Positions 26,867 through 35,570 are shown, numbered from the stretch's first letter. The stretch is DNA of 64,000 nt from Lachnospiraceae bacterium 3-1 (GCA_000403255.2 KE159582.1:410237-474236); one strand, 5' to 3'. Notes: generated from the sequence alone by a model not told the origin. Program-made: numbers and translations.

Positions 26867-27886
26867 ATGAGTTACAAAAAGAAAGCAGAACAGAGAAAAG
26901 AATTCAGGGAATATCTATCTGTATCAGATAAACATGTATTGGATATTAAGAAATCAGGAATAGAACTGACTGCTGCTGATGAAGTATTTGTATTGGTAAA
27001 TGGTACAAATAATTATTGGATATCCAATCATGGCAGGCTTGTAAACAATCTCCGCAGTAATTTCCGTATGCATAAAACAGGATATGCGCATTATACGCTT
27101 AGTGGTATCAATACAAAAATTGAAACATATACAGATAAATTAGTGGCAGAACATTTCCTTGAAAATCCAAATAATTATAAGAAAATATGGCACATTGACA
27201 GGGATAAGAATAACAGCTATTACAGGAATCTTATCTGGGTGAATAATGAAGAATACATTGACTTGGAACGTGGGATTTTACTTGTAGAAGAATTAGGAAG
27301 ACAGCAGGAATACATACCATATATCACCTTAAAATCCAATGCTGCATATTCCATCTGGAATGGTATCTATATACGCTGCTACAAGCTGAATAATGTATAT
27401 GACGGTTCAACTATGTGTGATTTATGGCTAAATGACAAGGATTCATTTGCGGAGTGGTGGGCTTCTGAATATTATGAGTGTGACGGTGAATCCATGGCGG
27501 TAGATAAAGATTTGCTGTTCCCTGGAAATAAGGAATATGCGCCTGACAAGTGTTGTATTCTTCCCCAGACATTGAACACCATGTTATCCAACTGTAAGAA
27601 GCATAAGACAGGCAAATGGAGGAATTCTAAAATGGATTTGCCCCTTGGCGTGAGGTATGACAGCAGAATGAAGATGTATTATGGGGAAATAAAACCATAT
27701 GGGCATGATGAAGTAATCAGGCTGTCTCATTGGGATACACCAGAGGAAGCGTTTGAGGAATATAAAAGGCATAAACAGGCAGACATATTGATAATGGCTG
27801 ACAAGTATAAGAACAAAGTGCCAAAGAAAGTATATGATGCACTGTTACGGTTTGAGGTCAAGCCGTATGCGGAAGACTGGGAATGA
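26867..27886 (+). CDS. NUMOD4/HNH-type endonuclease, free-standing
   Basis: The 339-aa product begins at the ATG at 26867; earlier in-frame codons overlap the terminator. NUMOD4-like segment EVFVLVNGTNNYWISNHGRLVNN, then an HNH-like core with KLVAEHFLENPNNYKKIWHIDRDKNNSYYRNLIWV (the H-x-D...N...N pattern of His-Asn-His homing nucleases). A C-terminal part (LPLGVRYDSRMKMYYGEI...TPEEAFEEYKRHK) is an AP2-like DNA-binding domain. Such nucleases are mobile in phage genomes. It sits immediately after the hairpin array. Confidence 0.75.
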   Translation: MSYKKKAEQRKEFREYLSVSDKHVLDIKKSGIELTAADEVFVLVNGTNNYWISNHGRLVNNLRSNFRMHKTGYAHYTLSGINTKIETYTDKLVAEHFLENPNNYKKIWHIDRDKNNSYYRNLIWVNNEEYIDLERGILLVEELGRQQEYIPYITLKSNAAYSIWNGIYIRCYKLNNVYDGSTMCDLWLNDKDSFAEWWASEYYECDGESMAVDKDLLFPGNKEYAPDKCCILPQTLNTMLSNCKKHKTGKWRNSKMDLPLGVRYDSRMKMYYGEIKPYGHDEVIRLSHWDTPEEAFEEYKRHKQADILIMADKYKNKVPKKVYDALLRFEVKPYAEDWE

Positions 27887-27905
27887 TGGTTAGTGAGGGT
27901 AAAGC

Positions 27906-28189
27906 ATGGCAGAGTTTTATGAAAAAATAAAAAATGGCACTTGTTTTCTGGAACAGCATATGATATCTTAGACGCAACAATTTTTGAAGATACCAAAATG
28001 TTTGCATACATTGAAAAAATTCCTTGAAAAATAAAGGGTTTTGTGATATTGTTATCTCAGAAACAAAAATTATATTGCTGGATAAAGGCGAACAGCAACA
28101 GGAATACTTATATTGGTGTGTAATGAATAGCCATGCCATCCTTTTCTGTGAGGAGCTTAAATATACACAGAATATGACCTGGTTGGGGT
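27906..28189 (+). pseudogene. Degraded small gene
   Basis: An ATG at 27906 opens MAEFYEKIKNGTCFLEQ, but the frame breaks at TAG (27970). Continuation fragments FEDTKMFAYIEKIP and, one frame on, DIVISETKIILLDKGEQQQEYLYW...HAILFCEEL run to 28189. The pieces read as a single protein of about 95 aa interrupted by two frameshifts. Family not recognised. Confidence 0.5.
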
Positions 28190-28211
28190 AGGGAAACCAA
28201 CCTGCTATTCA

Positions 28212-28247
28212 GTAATGGGCTGTGGGTAAAACCATAGCCTATTATTT
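28212..28247 (+). terminator. Terminator-like hairpin
   Basis: TAATGGGCTgTGG/CCAtAGCCTATTA with loop GTAAAA, followed by TTTT, directly before the 28260 gene. Confidence 0.6.
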
Positions 28248-28259
28248 TCGGGAGCGGAT

Positions 28260-28826
28260 ATGTGCAAAGGGACAAAAGATTTGAGTGCGATACTTGATAT
28301 TTATGAGAATGAATTATGTGGACGTGTGTTCAAGTATAAGTTAAATGGTAAAATAGATGTTGAAATAGTATTTTATAGGGAAAACCTTTGCCATCTTTTG
28401 GGATTGCAGCATATCTATGGGAAAAATAAGAAATATCTTGGGATAAATGGATATAACAAGATAAAGAATGGACAATTGAAAAGAAACAATTTGAAGAAGC
28501 ATAATAAGGCGGAATATAACAGGATTGAAATAAAACTGGATCATTTTGACGGGATCCTTGATATGTTGAAATCAGGAGAATTTATTAAGTTTTACCAATA
28601 CAGGACAAAGCCGTTATCTATGATTGTTGCGGATTTTATTATATACCATGACAAAAGTGAATATATATTGCATCTGTTTTTAAGGCGGGAGAGGAGCGGG
28701 AGAAACCAATATAGCCCTGTATCTTTTATAGTGAAAAGCAACAATGACAGGAGCAGGAACCAATACATAGCGGGGCAGGAATATAAGAAGGTTACAAGTT
28801 TTGAGATTATTGAATTGGATAATTAG
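28260..28826 (+). CDS. PBECR4-like phage nuclease-fold protein
   Basis: A 188-aa protein. Its pattern FKYKLNGKIDVEIVFYRENLCHLLGLQHI, GINGYNKIKNGQL, and the later DFIIYHDKSEYILHLFLRR...YSPVSFIVKSNN matches the PBECR4 type of the barnase/EndoU/colicin/RelE-like fold found in Firmicutes phages. Active residues cannot be assigned with certainty. It may be an effector toxin or RNase of the element. Confidence 0.55.
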   Translation: MCKGTKDLSAILDIYENELCGRVFKYKLNGKIDVEIVFYRENLCHLLGLQHIYGKNKKYLGINGYNKIKNGQLKRNNLKKHNKAEYNRIEIKLDHFDGILDMLKSGEFIKFYQYRTKPLSMIVADFIIYHDKSEYILHLFLRRERSGRNQYSPVSFIVKSNNDRSRNQYIAGQEYKKVTSFEIIELDN

Positions 28827-28983
28827 CATAAGGCATACTGGATGTAAAAGTCTGGTGTGCCTATTTTTTTGCGGTTTTGGGTATGCATTGACATTTTTAT
28901 GAAAATTATGGAGAAAAGCCATAAAATATGTTAATATTTAATAAACAGTGAGTGTAAATCAAAAAGTACAAGGGGATGAAAAA

Positions 28984-30690
28984 ATGTCAGTTGCAGCTAA
29001 TGTTATATCAGCAGTGATAAAATCTGTGGTAGGAGATAAGGTAGGGGATGGATTAGCTAAAGAGTTAGCAGATATTTCCATAGACGGAATATCTGAAAAT
29101 GGGATAGACAAGATTAATGATTTTATTAGTGATGAAAAAGCTAAAATGGATCATATTCTTTCCAAAGAAAATATGAAATCCATGGATATTCCAGAGAATG
29201 ACATTGATTTTGTAATGACTGAAATAAAGGACTTATTTAGAAATATTGAAATTACTGATGAAGTGCTTAGACAGTGTAAATATGATAGTATGAATCTGAG
29301 AGATTTTTTGTGGAATGAATATTGCATATATAAAGGTAATGGTTATATAGAATGTGAAAGTGAAATTAAGAGAAGTTTATTCACTGTTGCAGAAGTATTA
29401 ATTGAATTAGTACGTGAAAGTGAAACTTTTCAGCAAGATGTTTCAATACATATAAGTAATTCTGTTGATGATATTATGGAGGGTGAACAGAAGAATTTTG
29501 GAAATATAACAGAGCGGTTTGATAAATTGGAAGAAAAAGTCTTGGAAATATATAGTAAGTTAAGTGAGAACTTTAGTCAGAATATATATACAAAAGAACA
29601 AATAAGGAATAGTGAGAAAGATTTTATTCAATTAGAGGCAAATATTGATGAATTGTTACAGGATAAATTTAATGAATTATTTTCTGCCAGAGAAATAAAG
29701 ATTGATACTAACGAAACAGAGGAAAACTCCATACAAAAATTGCTTTATAAGATAATAGGAGAAAATCTAGTAAACTTTTGGAGAGAAAATTCTGATAAAT
29801 ATTTGCAAGATTTAGAGATAAAATGGAATAATGAGGAAGGATCGGAAGAAAATGAATTGGAGAATAATGATTTAGATAAGCGATTGCATACTGGAGAATG
29901 GTTAGATCCAATACATAAATTTAGTGGTTCAGAAGGAAAATATTTTTCTATAGTAGATAATCCTGATACAGTTACATTAGTATATATGGTAAATAAGAAA
30001 ATTAACCCTCAGACAAGTGAATGGTGGTTCGAACCGGAATTTTTAGAATATTCTGAAAAGGAACAAGAAGATGGAAGTGTGGCAAGAACATATTTTGTTG
30101 ATAATCCAGCTTCTGAAGGCAATCCGTTAATTTTTTTTTCTTTTATTAATGATAAAGATGTTGTGGTTGTAAATACTGGATTTTTAGATTATGAAGATAT
30201 ACTTTACTCAAAAAAGCCTGCAATTATGAGCATTAGACAATCTTCGTTTCAAATGGATGGGGAAGAGCAAGTGCAGCGTTTTTTGGCAGAGAAGGAAAGA
30301 TCAATTATCATTATTGACGCTGAGTATCACATTCCACTTGAATCGAAAAAAATATATAATGATGATAAAGGGATATACGAATTCTATATTGACCTTCGAG
30401 CAGGAAAAAAATATTTTGCATATCAAATTGGAGAAAAAACAGATTTCAGAAAAGCATCTCCGCATATGATTGGATATAATTATTATATTGGGCAATATGG
30501 ATTAAATCAAAATTGGCTTAAAGCGGCAGAATGGCTGATGCAATCAGATGAACCAGAAGATGTATATTATTTAGGAGTTATTTTCATGAAAGATACATTA
30601 CTTCATGATGTTTCGTTGGCGAGGCAGTATCTTACAAAAGCCTCTGAATTAGGAATTGAAATGGCCTATGAGTTATTAAAAGAACTGTAA
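28984..30690 (+). CDS. Large helical protein with C-terminal Sel1-like repeat
   Basis: The start at 28984 follows AAGGGGATG. The 568-aa protein has an N-terminal region (VISAVIKSVVGDKVGDGLAKELADI) like the helical recruiting domains at the start of some defence proteins, a long coiled coil (residues ~165-260, FDKLEEKVLEIYSKLSENF), a beta region, and at the end YYLGVIFMKDTLLHDVSLARQYLTKASELG, a Sel1-like repeat. No catalytic motif was found. A role in phage defence or signalling is possible but unproved. Confidence 0.55.
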   Translation: MSVAANVISAVIKSVVGDKVGDGLAKELADISIDGISENGIDKINDFISDEKAKMDHILSKENMKSMDIPENDIDFVMTEIKDLFRNIEITDEVLRQCKYDSMNLRDFLWNEYCIYKGNGYIECESEIKRSLFTVAEVLIELVRESETFQQDVSIHISNSVDDIMEGEQKNFGNITERFDKLEEKVLEIYSKLSENFSQNIYTKEQIRNSEKDFIQLEANIDELLQDKFNELFSAREIKIDTNETEENSIQKLLYKIIGENLVNFWRENSDKYLQDLEIKWNNEEGSEENELENNDLDKRLHTGEWLDPIHKFSGSEGKYFSIVDNPDTVTLVYMVNKKINPQTSEWWFEPEFLEYSEKEQEDGSVARTYFVDNPASEGNPLIFFSFINDKDVVVVNTGFLDYEDILYSKKPAIMSIRQSSFQMDGEEQVQRFLAEKERSIIIIDAEYHIPLESKKIYNDDKGIYEFYIDLRAGKKYFAYQIGEKTDFRKASPHMIGYNYYIGQYGLNQNWLKAAEWLMQSDEPEDVYYLGVIFMKDTLLHDVSLARQYLTKASELGIEMAYELLKEL

Positions 30691-31890
30691 AAAAGTGCTT
30701 AATTTTGTTTTTATGATGTAACACAAATTCCTTTACTGGAATATTGAATTAAATTACCAAAAACCAACCCAACTTCAAATCAGAATCCATCATATGGTAA
30801 ATTGGCAGGGTAAAAGTATTCTACATGGAAACATCTTGAAAACTGATTATAGGACTAAAAGATACGTTAAATTTTATATAGGGTATAGGGGATATGTGGA
30901 GAATTATATTTTTGGATTGAAACATACCCCCTCCCCTGTATATCATCCTTTCACAGAGAAATGCTATTATAGCTCTAAATTCAATTGTATATATTAGATT
31001 TTCAGATAGAATGGTTATCAGAGGTAAATTGGTAAGATAATTATATTACTGCTGAAATTCTAAGATGTATATTAGATTATCAGGAATAATAGAGGGCAAA
31101 TTTTATATAGGGTATATGCTTATATACAGCAAATTATATACTGGGATTTAAACCTACCCCCCCACCCTTGTTGGATATATTGTATTCATTAGCAATTAAA
31201 AAATTTTTAAAAGAGTAATGAATTATGAGTGTATACGAATAATTCATTACGATAGTAGTCTTTATTTATTATTACAGTCTCTTATTATAAAAAGACGGCT
31301 GATTCTGCACACTGTAGTGTGATGTACTTTGCCATTTTTTCTTCAAGTATGTTACGTTGTGATGTGATATACATTAAAAAGTGCATTGTCTTGGTATAGT
31401 TTTATTTTTGCTGAATGTTCATGATTCGGCTATTTGGTTTTTGGAAAAGTATATTGTTCGTTCGATGTCAAAATTAGGGCGTATTGTGTGAGAGCAATAG
31501 ATGGGCGCTTTCCCACACTAAAGTCCGAAAAATAAAATGTAAACCTACCCTAATACCCTTTCCCTGCTGCATCCGCCACAATAATAATCATTTCGCCAAC
31601 CAGTCCAATATCCTATACCGCACAACGCAATATTCCGTCCATACAGCCACTTTCCACCAAAACCCTAACACAATTACACCCAAACTATTAAAGCCCGAAT
31701 TTGCCCCTTAGAAACGCACACAGAGCCATTAAATACACCAAAAGAAAGAAGCGAAAACCAGAAAGAAAAGACTGTGAGAGAATAAAGCCCACAGTCTTAA
31801 TGTTTTACCGCATTCAGATATATTTTTTCCCATTTTTCAGATGCATTCCATAGAAATCAAATAGTTTTAACCTGCATTCTTACATCATTT
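30691..31890. other. 1.2-kb gene-free stretch with internal duplication
   Basis: No convincing gene. Two diverged copies offset by ~229 bp share GTAAATTGG (30797, 31025), AATTTTATATAGGGTATA (30869, 31098) and AAAC-TACCCCC (30930, 31151). A third AAACCTACCC occurs at 31543. The 75-aa frame at 31484 has no ribosome site and odd composition and was not called. Confidence 0.55.
31768..31798 (-). terminator. Terminator for the minus-strand 31891 gene
   Basis: AAGACTGTG/CACAGTCTT, followed on the minus strand by CTTTTCTTTCT. Confidence 0.65.
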
Positions 31891-32118
31891 TTACATGGTT
31901 CTAATGAAATCCGCACTGTACAACACCTCTCTTTGTGCATCCTTGATCGTGTCAAAATACAACAGCTTATAAAACATGTCATAACACAGTTTATATATGC
32001 CATTTACTTTGACGGTCAAAATATATTTTCCTTTATGCATGTCTGCCTTGTGTGCGTTTTGTACGAAATAGCTGTTCCCATCATTTCCCCTGAATTGTCT
32101 TGATCCATTTACTGTCAT
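31891..32118 (-). CDS. Small hypothetical protein
   Basis: A 75-aa protein with AGGCAGG upstream. Mixed strands and helices (NSYFVQNAHKADMHKGKYILTVKVNG; FDTIKDAQREVLYSADFI). Unrecognised. It is followed by a good terminator and likely shares a transcript with the DnaJ-like gene. Confidence 0.55.
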   Translation of the reverse strand: MTVNGSRQFRGNDGNSYFVQNAHKADMHKGKYILTVKVNGIYKLCYDMFYKLLYFDTIKDAQREVLYSADFIRTM

Positions 32119-32224
32119 AATTATTATACCTGCCTTTCTAAATAGTAGTAGTGCCCTTTTCTTTTATATGCCAGGGTGTAGCCGTTTCCATTGGTTACAC
32201 CCATTTTTTTACTTATGATTATGT

Positions 32225-32758
32225 CTATGCAAACGCTTGTTTTAATCTCTTTGTTCCGTCTGTCTCCACTTCTGTACTTCCGTAGTAGTTCCGTATGTCT
32301 TCCATGCTTAACTTTTTGTGACTTCTTTTCTTGAATGCTTCAGTATGAAAGTACCACTTCTTTTTCTCTCTAGCCCATTTAAAGCCGATTTTCTTTAATG
32401 TGTCCTTATAGCCGTATGTATTACCGTCTATCCATATCCAGCAACCAGCTATTTCTATGTTGATACCATCAAATGTTATAATCTGCTGTAATACTTCCCT
32501 TAACTTTGCATCCTCTGAAAAGTCATATTTCATATTATTAAAGTCTGTCTTTGCGTTGTTCTTTTTGCTGTCTGCCGTTCTGTCCGCTGATTTACTTTCG
32601 TGTCTATCCTTTAATAATTTAAACAGCTTATCATATTCTGCATTGATTTCTTGCATGTCTGACACGTTGCCGCCATTATCCGGGTGGTGAATCTTTAATA
32701 AATCTCTGTATTGCTTCCTTAATTCTTCCAGTGTATTGATATTCTTGAAATATGCCAT
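32225..32758 (-). CDS. DnaJ-domain protein
   Basis: The 177-aa protein starts at 32758, 8 bp after AGGAGG. Residues ~1-55 are a J domain with the HPD tripeptide (DLLKIHHPDNGG) that stimulates Hsp70 ATPase. A Lys/Asp-rich linker leads to a conserved C-terminal module (GCWIWIDGNTYGYKDTLKKIGFKWAREKKKWYFH) seen in phage and plasmid J proteins of Clostridia. It may recruit host DnaK to an element protein. Confidence 0.85.
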   Translation of the reverse strand: MAYFKNINTLEELRKQYRDLLKIHHPDNGGNVSDMQEINAEYDKLFKLLKDRHESKSADRTADSKKNNAKTDFNNMKYDFSEDAKLREVLQQIITFDGINIEIAGCWIWIDGNTYGYKDTLKKIGFKWAREKKKWYFHTEAFKKRSHKKLSMEDIRNYYGSTEVETDGTKRLKQAFA

Positions 32759-32780
32759 CTTCATAACCTCCTAAACAAAA

Positions 32781-32820
32781 AAGTGCAAAGCCTTTGGCAA
32801 TTCAATAGGCTTTACACTCT
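32781..32820 (-). terminator. Terminator of the 32859 gene
   Basis: AGTGCAAAGCCT and AGGCTTTACACT pair with one mismatch; on the minus strand the stem is followed by TTTTTTGTTT. Confidence 0.65.
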
Positions 32821-32858
32821 TTGTTGCTAGTGGTTATTTAGTTGTGGTTATGTGGCTG

Positions 32859-33065
32859 TTATTCCTTGATTTTGTCAATCTCAATCAGGTTCACGCCTAA
32901 ACTGTTGAGTAATGCTTTTAAAAGAAGATAGCGGTTTTTTAATTCGGCATATGTTTCAGTTGCCTTTTCTTTTTTTGCTAATACCATATATCTTTGAATC
33001 ATTTCAAATTCATCCATTGCATTTTTCATTATTTCAGCATTGTTCATATCTTCCATTACCTCCAT
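32859..33065 (-). CDS. Small helical protein
   Basis: The 68-aa protein begins at 33065 (AAGGCGGTG upstream). It is a two-helix, charged protein (AEIMKNAMDEFEMIQRYM; ATETYAELKNRYLLLKALL). It is divergent from the XRE gene at 33345 and its promoter lies within the operator array. Unrecognised. Confidence 0.6.
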   Translation of the reverse strand: MEVMEDMNNAEIMKNAMDEFEMIQRYMVLAKKEKATETYAELKNRYLLLKALLNSLGVNLIEIDKIKE

Positions 33066-33199
33066 ATTATCACCGCCTTTTTGATTGATGCAGTTTATAT
33101 AAGTTACAATCATTATAGCGGATTTACCAGAGAGTGTAAAGTCTATTGAATTGTCAAGGTGCTTTGGATTGGTGTTTTGATTTATTTGATATGATAATT

Positions 33200-33324
33200 G
33201 TACCTTAAAGTAACGGTTTTTGCAATAGAAAATGTATACAAAAGTAACAGTGATTATTTGTATAATTGTACCATAAAGTAATTGTTGTTGATTTTTTTGA
33301 AAAAAAGTTGTATAATATAGTAAC
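33200..33324. promoter_or_regulatory. Array of four 15-bp operator-like repeats
   Basis: GTACCTTAAAGTAAC (33200), GTATACAAAAGTAAC (33234), GTACCATAAAGTAAT (33268) and GTATAATATAGTAAC (33310) lie in the divergent promoter region between the 33065 and 33345 genes, 34, 34 and 42 bp apart. They are probably binding sites of the XRE protein encoded at 33345. Confidence 0.75.
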
Positions 33325-33344
33325 AATAAAAGGTGGTGATTTTT

Positions 33345-33548
33345 ATGTCAGTTTCTTATAAAAAACTATTTGATATAATGGAAAAAAGGGGATTAAAAAA
33401 ATATTGGTTAAGACAAAATGGGATAAACCCTAAAGTGGTGGATGCTTTAAAAAATAATAGAAATGTTAATGTTTCAACTATTATGGACTTGTGTCGTTTA
33501 CTAGAATGTCAACCAGGAGATTTATTCGAATATATACCAGATGAATAA
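33345..33548 (+). CDS. XRE-family regulator (Cro/C1 type)
   Basis: A 67-aa single-domain helix-turn-helix protein: YKKLFDIMEKRGLKKYWLRQNGINPKVVDALKNN, NVNVSTIMDLCRLLECQPGDLFEYI. The ending is the classic C-terminal signature of XRE repressors. The ATG at 33345 has AGGTGG ten bases upstream. Seven copies of a 15-bp site flank the gene, four on the left and three on the right, suggesting autoregulation of a control region. It is a paralog of the 34766 protein. Confidence 0.88.
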   Translation: MSVSYKKLFDIMEKRGLKKYWLRQNGINPKVVDALKNNRNVNVSTIMDLCRLLECQPGDLFEYIPDE

Positions 33549-33583
33549 ATTGAAAATTCTAATTTTAATAATAATGTGTTTTG

Positions 33584-33620
33584 TTAAAGGGCTGTTTCAT
33601 TAAAATTAATGAACGGTCTT
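33584..33620 (+). terminator. Terminator-like hairpin after the XRE gene
   Basis: AAAGGGCTGTTTCATT and AATGAACGGTCTTTTT pair imperfectly with a T-run. Confidence 0.5.
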
Positions 33621-33666
33621 TTTCGTTTCTAATTTCTATATTCAACTCATTCATTTACCCATATGC

Positions 33667-33750
33667 GTTACTTTTTGGTACAAAATAACTAAATAAAAGA
33701 CGTTACTTTTGTATACAATTACTATTGAATAAACTGTTACTTTTTGGTAC
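33667..33750. promoter_or_regulatory. Array of three 15-bp operator-like repeats, inverse orientation
   Basis: GTTACTTTTTGGTAC (33667), GTTACTTTTGTATAC (33702) and GTTACTTTTTGGTAC (33736), 35 and 34 bp apart. They are the reverse complement of the repeats at 33200-33324 and lie in the leader of the 33827 gene. Confidence 0.75.
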
Positions 33751-33826
33751 AATAAACTCAACAAATCAAACAAAGCAACACAAAAACAACATTGGAAATC
33801 AAATAAAGAAAGCAGAGGTAAGGACA

Positions 33827-34027
33827 ATGAATAAGGTTGAAATATTTAAAAGATATTTAAACAATTTAGTTGAAAATGGCGAATATGAAAAACTTAGAGA
33901 ATTTGAAAAGTTTGTCAGAAAATATTTTCAAAGAAAAGGACAAAAAACAGAATATATTTACGTTGTTAATTTTCTTGTGACATCAATTAATGAGATTACC
34001 GATGAAATGCTAGATAGTATAGCATAA
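33827..34027 (+). CDS. Small hypothetical protein
   Basis: A 66-aa basic helical protein (NKVEIFKRYLNNLVENGEYEKLREFEKFVRK) starting at the ATG at 33827 after AGAGGTAAGG. It lies downstream of the three inverse operators, so it is probably controlled by the XRE protein. Confidence 0.55.
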   Translation: MNKVEIFKRYLNNLVENGEYEKLREFEKFVRKYFQRKGQKTEYIYVVNFLVTSINEITDEMLDSIA

Positions 34028-34131
34028 CCACAACCGCCCAGCAGGAGCAAGCAACATACACGGGATTCGATTTCCCGTTTGGGCATTTAGCACATTATAA
34101 AACCACAAAACACGAAAGGCAGGTAAATATC

Positions 34132-34353
34132 ATGGAAGTTAGGACACTGAAACCGTACAAAGGATTTGAAATTGAAAAATCATACGAAACCAAAAAGGAC
34201 GGCACAATCAGGAAAGAAAGCATAGTCTACTCTGCATACGGCCTTGAGGACGAAATCTACTACGATTCAGACACAACGCTTGCAGGGATGAAAAAGAAGA
34301 TTGACATATATTTAAACGGGGCGAAAAGCCTTGATGAAATAATAAACAGATAA
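34132..34353 (+). CDS. Small hypothetical protein
   Basis: A 73-aa alpha/beta protein (LKPYKGFEIEKSYETKKDGTI, TLAGMKKKIDIYLNGAKSLDEI) with AAAGGCAGG upstream. This pattern, with a strand pair and terminal helix, is common in Clostridia mobile elements. A hammerhead ribozyme lies 26 bp after its stop. Confidence 0.6.
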   Translation: MEVRTLKPYKGFEIEKSYETKKDGTIRKESIVYSAYGLEDEIYYDSDTTLAGMKKKIDIYLNGAKSLDEIINR

Positions 34354-34379
34354 GGGGGAGTAACCCCTGTACAGAATAA

Positions 34380-34438
34380 ATCCCCTGACGAGTACCACTG
34401 AGAGGTGACGAAACTACCCAAACAAGGGTAGTCGGGAT
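34380..34438 (+). ncRNA. Hammerhead ribozyme
   Basis: All conserved core parts are present in order. Stem I 5' arm ATCCC (34380-34384); CTGACGA (34385-34391, the CUGANGA box); stem II GT-ACC (34392-34396) with GGT-g-AC (34404-34409), loop 7 nt; GAA (34410-34412); stem III ACTACCC (34413-34419) with GGGTAGT (34426-34432), loop AAACAA; C17 at 34433, giving a GTC cleavage triplet; stem I 3' arm GGGAT (34434-34438). It is open through stem I (type I). Predicted cleavage is between 34433 and 34434. It would cut the transcript just 3' of the 34132 gene. Confidence 0.85.
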
Positions 34439-34498
34439 AGCAACACAATTCCAAACAGTACCTTGACAACTTAATACAACACACAAAACGGTATTTAG

Positions 34499-34537
34499 AA
34501 AAAAGAAAAGCCTTGCACTTGTGACTGTGTAAGGCTC
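34499..34537 (-). terminator. Terminator of the minus-strand XRE gene
   Basis: GCCTTGCAC and GTGTAAGGC pair; on the minus strand the stem is followed by TTTTCTTTTTTC. Confidence 0.7.
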
Positions 34538-34550
34538 TAGGTAAAGGAAA

Positions 34551-34766
34551 TTACTGGTTGTCTGGATTGTCCGGTATGTATTCCATGATGTCGCCAGGCT
34601 GGCAGTTTAATAGACGGCAAAAGTATTCTAATGTAGATGTATTAACATTGTTACCATGTACCAGTTTATTAATGATTGTGGGGGAAACTCCATTTTGTCT
34701 GAGTTGGTAAGTAGAAATTCCTTTTTCCTTTAACTGATTGAATAATTTGTCATAAATAAATGGCAT
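34551..34766 (-). CDS. XRE-family regulator, paralog of the 33345 protein
   Basis: A 71-aa protein with the same build as the 33345 product (YDKLFNQLKEKGISTYQLRQNGVSP, then NVNTSTLEYFCRLLNCQPGDIMEYIPD). AGGAGG precedes the ATG. TGTACA-type repeats upstream (34828-34919) are its likely operators. The two regulators face each other across the 33.8-34.4 kb genes. Confidence 0.85.
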   Translation of the reverse strand: MPFIYDKLFNQLKEKGISTYQLRQNGVSPTIINKLVHGNNVNTSTLEYFCRLLNCQPGDIMEYIPDNPDNQ

Positions 34767-34827
34767 TCAATTCACCTCCTGTTTATCATTACTTCTACAT
34801 TTTGTAATTATTTTATATAAATAACTT

Positions 34828-34919
34828 GTGGACAAAATAGTGTACACAATGAACGAAAATATGTATATTATTTTGTACACAATGCATATTGCAAATATGT
34901 ACAATAAGGTGTACAGTAT
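34828..34919. promoter_or_regulatory. TGTACAC repeats upstream of the second XRE gene
   Basis: TGTACACAAT occurs at 34841 and 34874, with variants TGTACAATAA (34899), TGTACAGTAT (34910) and TGTGGACAAA (34828). They lie between the divergent 34766 and 35018 genes. Confidence 0.6.
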
Positions 34920-35017
34920 CTTTATAAGATAAAACAAAGCAAACAACGAAAATCGGTTAAATGAAACCACAGAACCAATATAACACAAACAGCACGCAAA
35001 AGAAAGGATGGATTATT

Positions 35018-35338
35018 ATGTGTATCACAACAGCAGAAATGAACAAAAAAATGGAAGAGAGGAAAAGTTTGCAGATGCAGCTTAAGAAGATGGAAAACGA
35101 CATCAAGGCGTTAGACATGGAAATCATTGAGTATCTTATGGAGAACTTGAATGACTGCCTTACAACCAACAGCAAGGGTAAGGAAATCTTACAGTTTATC
35201 GGGGACATGTGCAAGGCAACCTATTCCCCGCAGGAGAGGGAAACCGTGGACAAAGCGGAGATAAAGAAGCTGCTCAGTGAAAAGGATTACCAGAAGGTAA
35301 GGAAAGTAAGTTATTACAGTGTATTGAGGGTAAGCTAA
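35018..35338 (+). CDS. Coiled-coil protein with PAS-like C-terminus
   Basis: The 106-aa protein starts at 35018 (AAAGGATGG). The N-terminal half is a coiled coil (NKKMEERKSLQMQLKKMENDIKALDMEI); the C-terminal half (YSPQERETVDKAEIKKLLSEKDYQKVRKVSYYSVLRV) resembles host-nuclease-inhibitor or Gam-like small proteins. Assigned only as unknown. Confidence 0.55.
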   Translation: MCITTAEMNKKMEERKSLQMQLKKMENDIKALDMEIIEYLMENLNDCLTTNSKGKEILQFIGDMCKATYSPQERETVDKAEIKKLLSEKDYQKVRKVSYYSVLRVS

Positions 35339-35405
35339 AGGATCAAAATATCGGCGCAGGGGGATTGGGTTCCCCCAAGAAAGCCGCATTCAGGAGGGAA
35401 TGAAA

Positions 35406-35570
35406 ATGCATACACAGGAAATTGAGTTTGCCGTCCAAAAGGAAAACGGCATTGTCACAAAGATAGGGAAAACAGCCGTATACCAGCCAGAGACAGGTTT
35501 TAAAGGCCACATGGGACGGCTTCAGGACGCGCCCGCAATGGGCATGCGGGGCAAAAATAAGAAGGGATAG
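35406..35570 (+). CDS. Small hypothetical protein
   Basis: A 54-aa protein from the ATG at 35406, 7 bp after GGAGGG; ATG 35400 is too close. Basic C-terminus (GMRGKNKKG). Too short to classify. It stands between the coiled-coil gene and the sigma-like gene. Confidence 0.5.
   Translation: MHTQEIEFAVQKENGIVTKIGKTAVYQPETGFKGHMGRLQDAPAMGMRGKNKKG

Noticed and set aside
31484..31711. 75-aa frame
   Set aside because: No ribosome site, Pro/Thr/Asn-rich low-complexity content, in a gene-free stretch.
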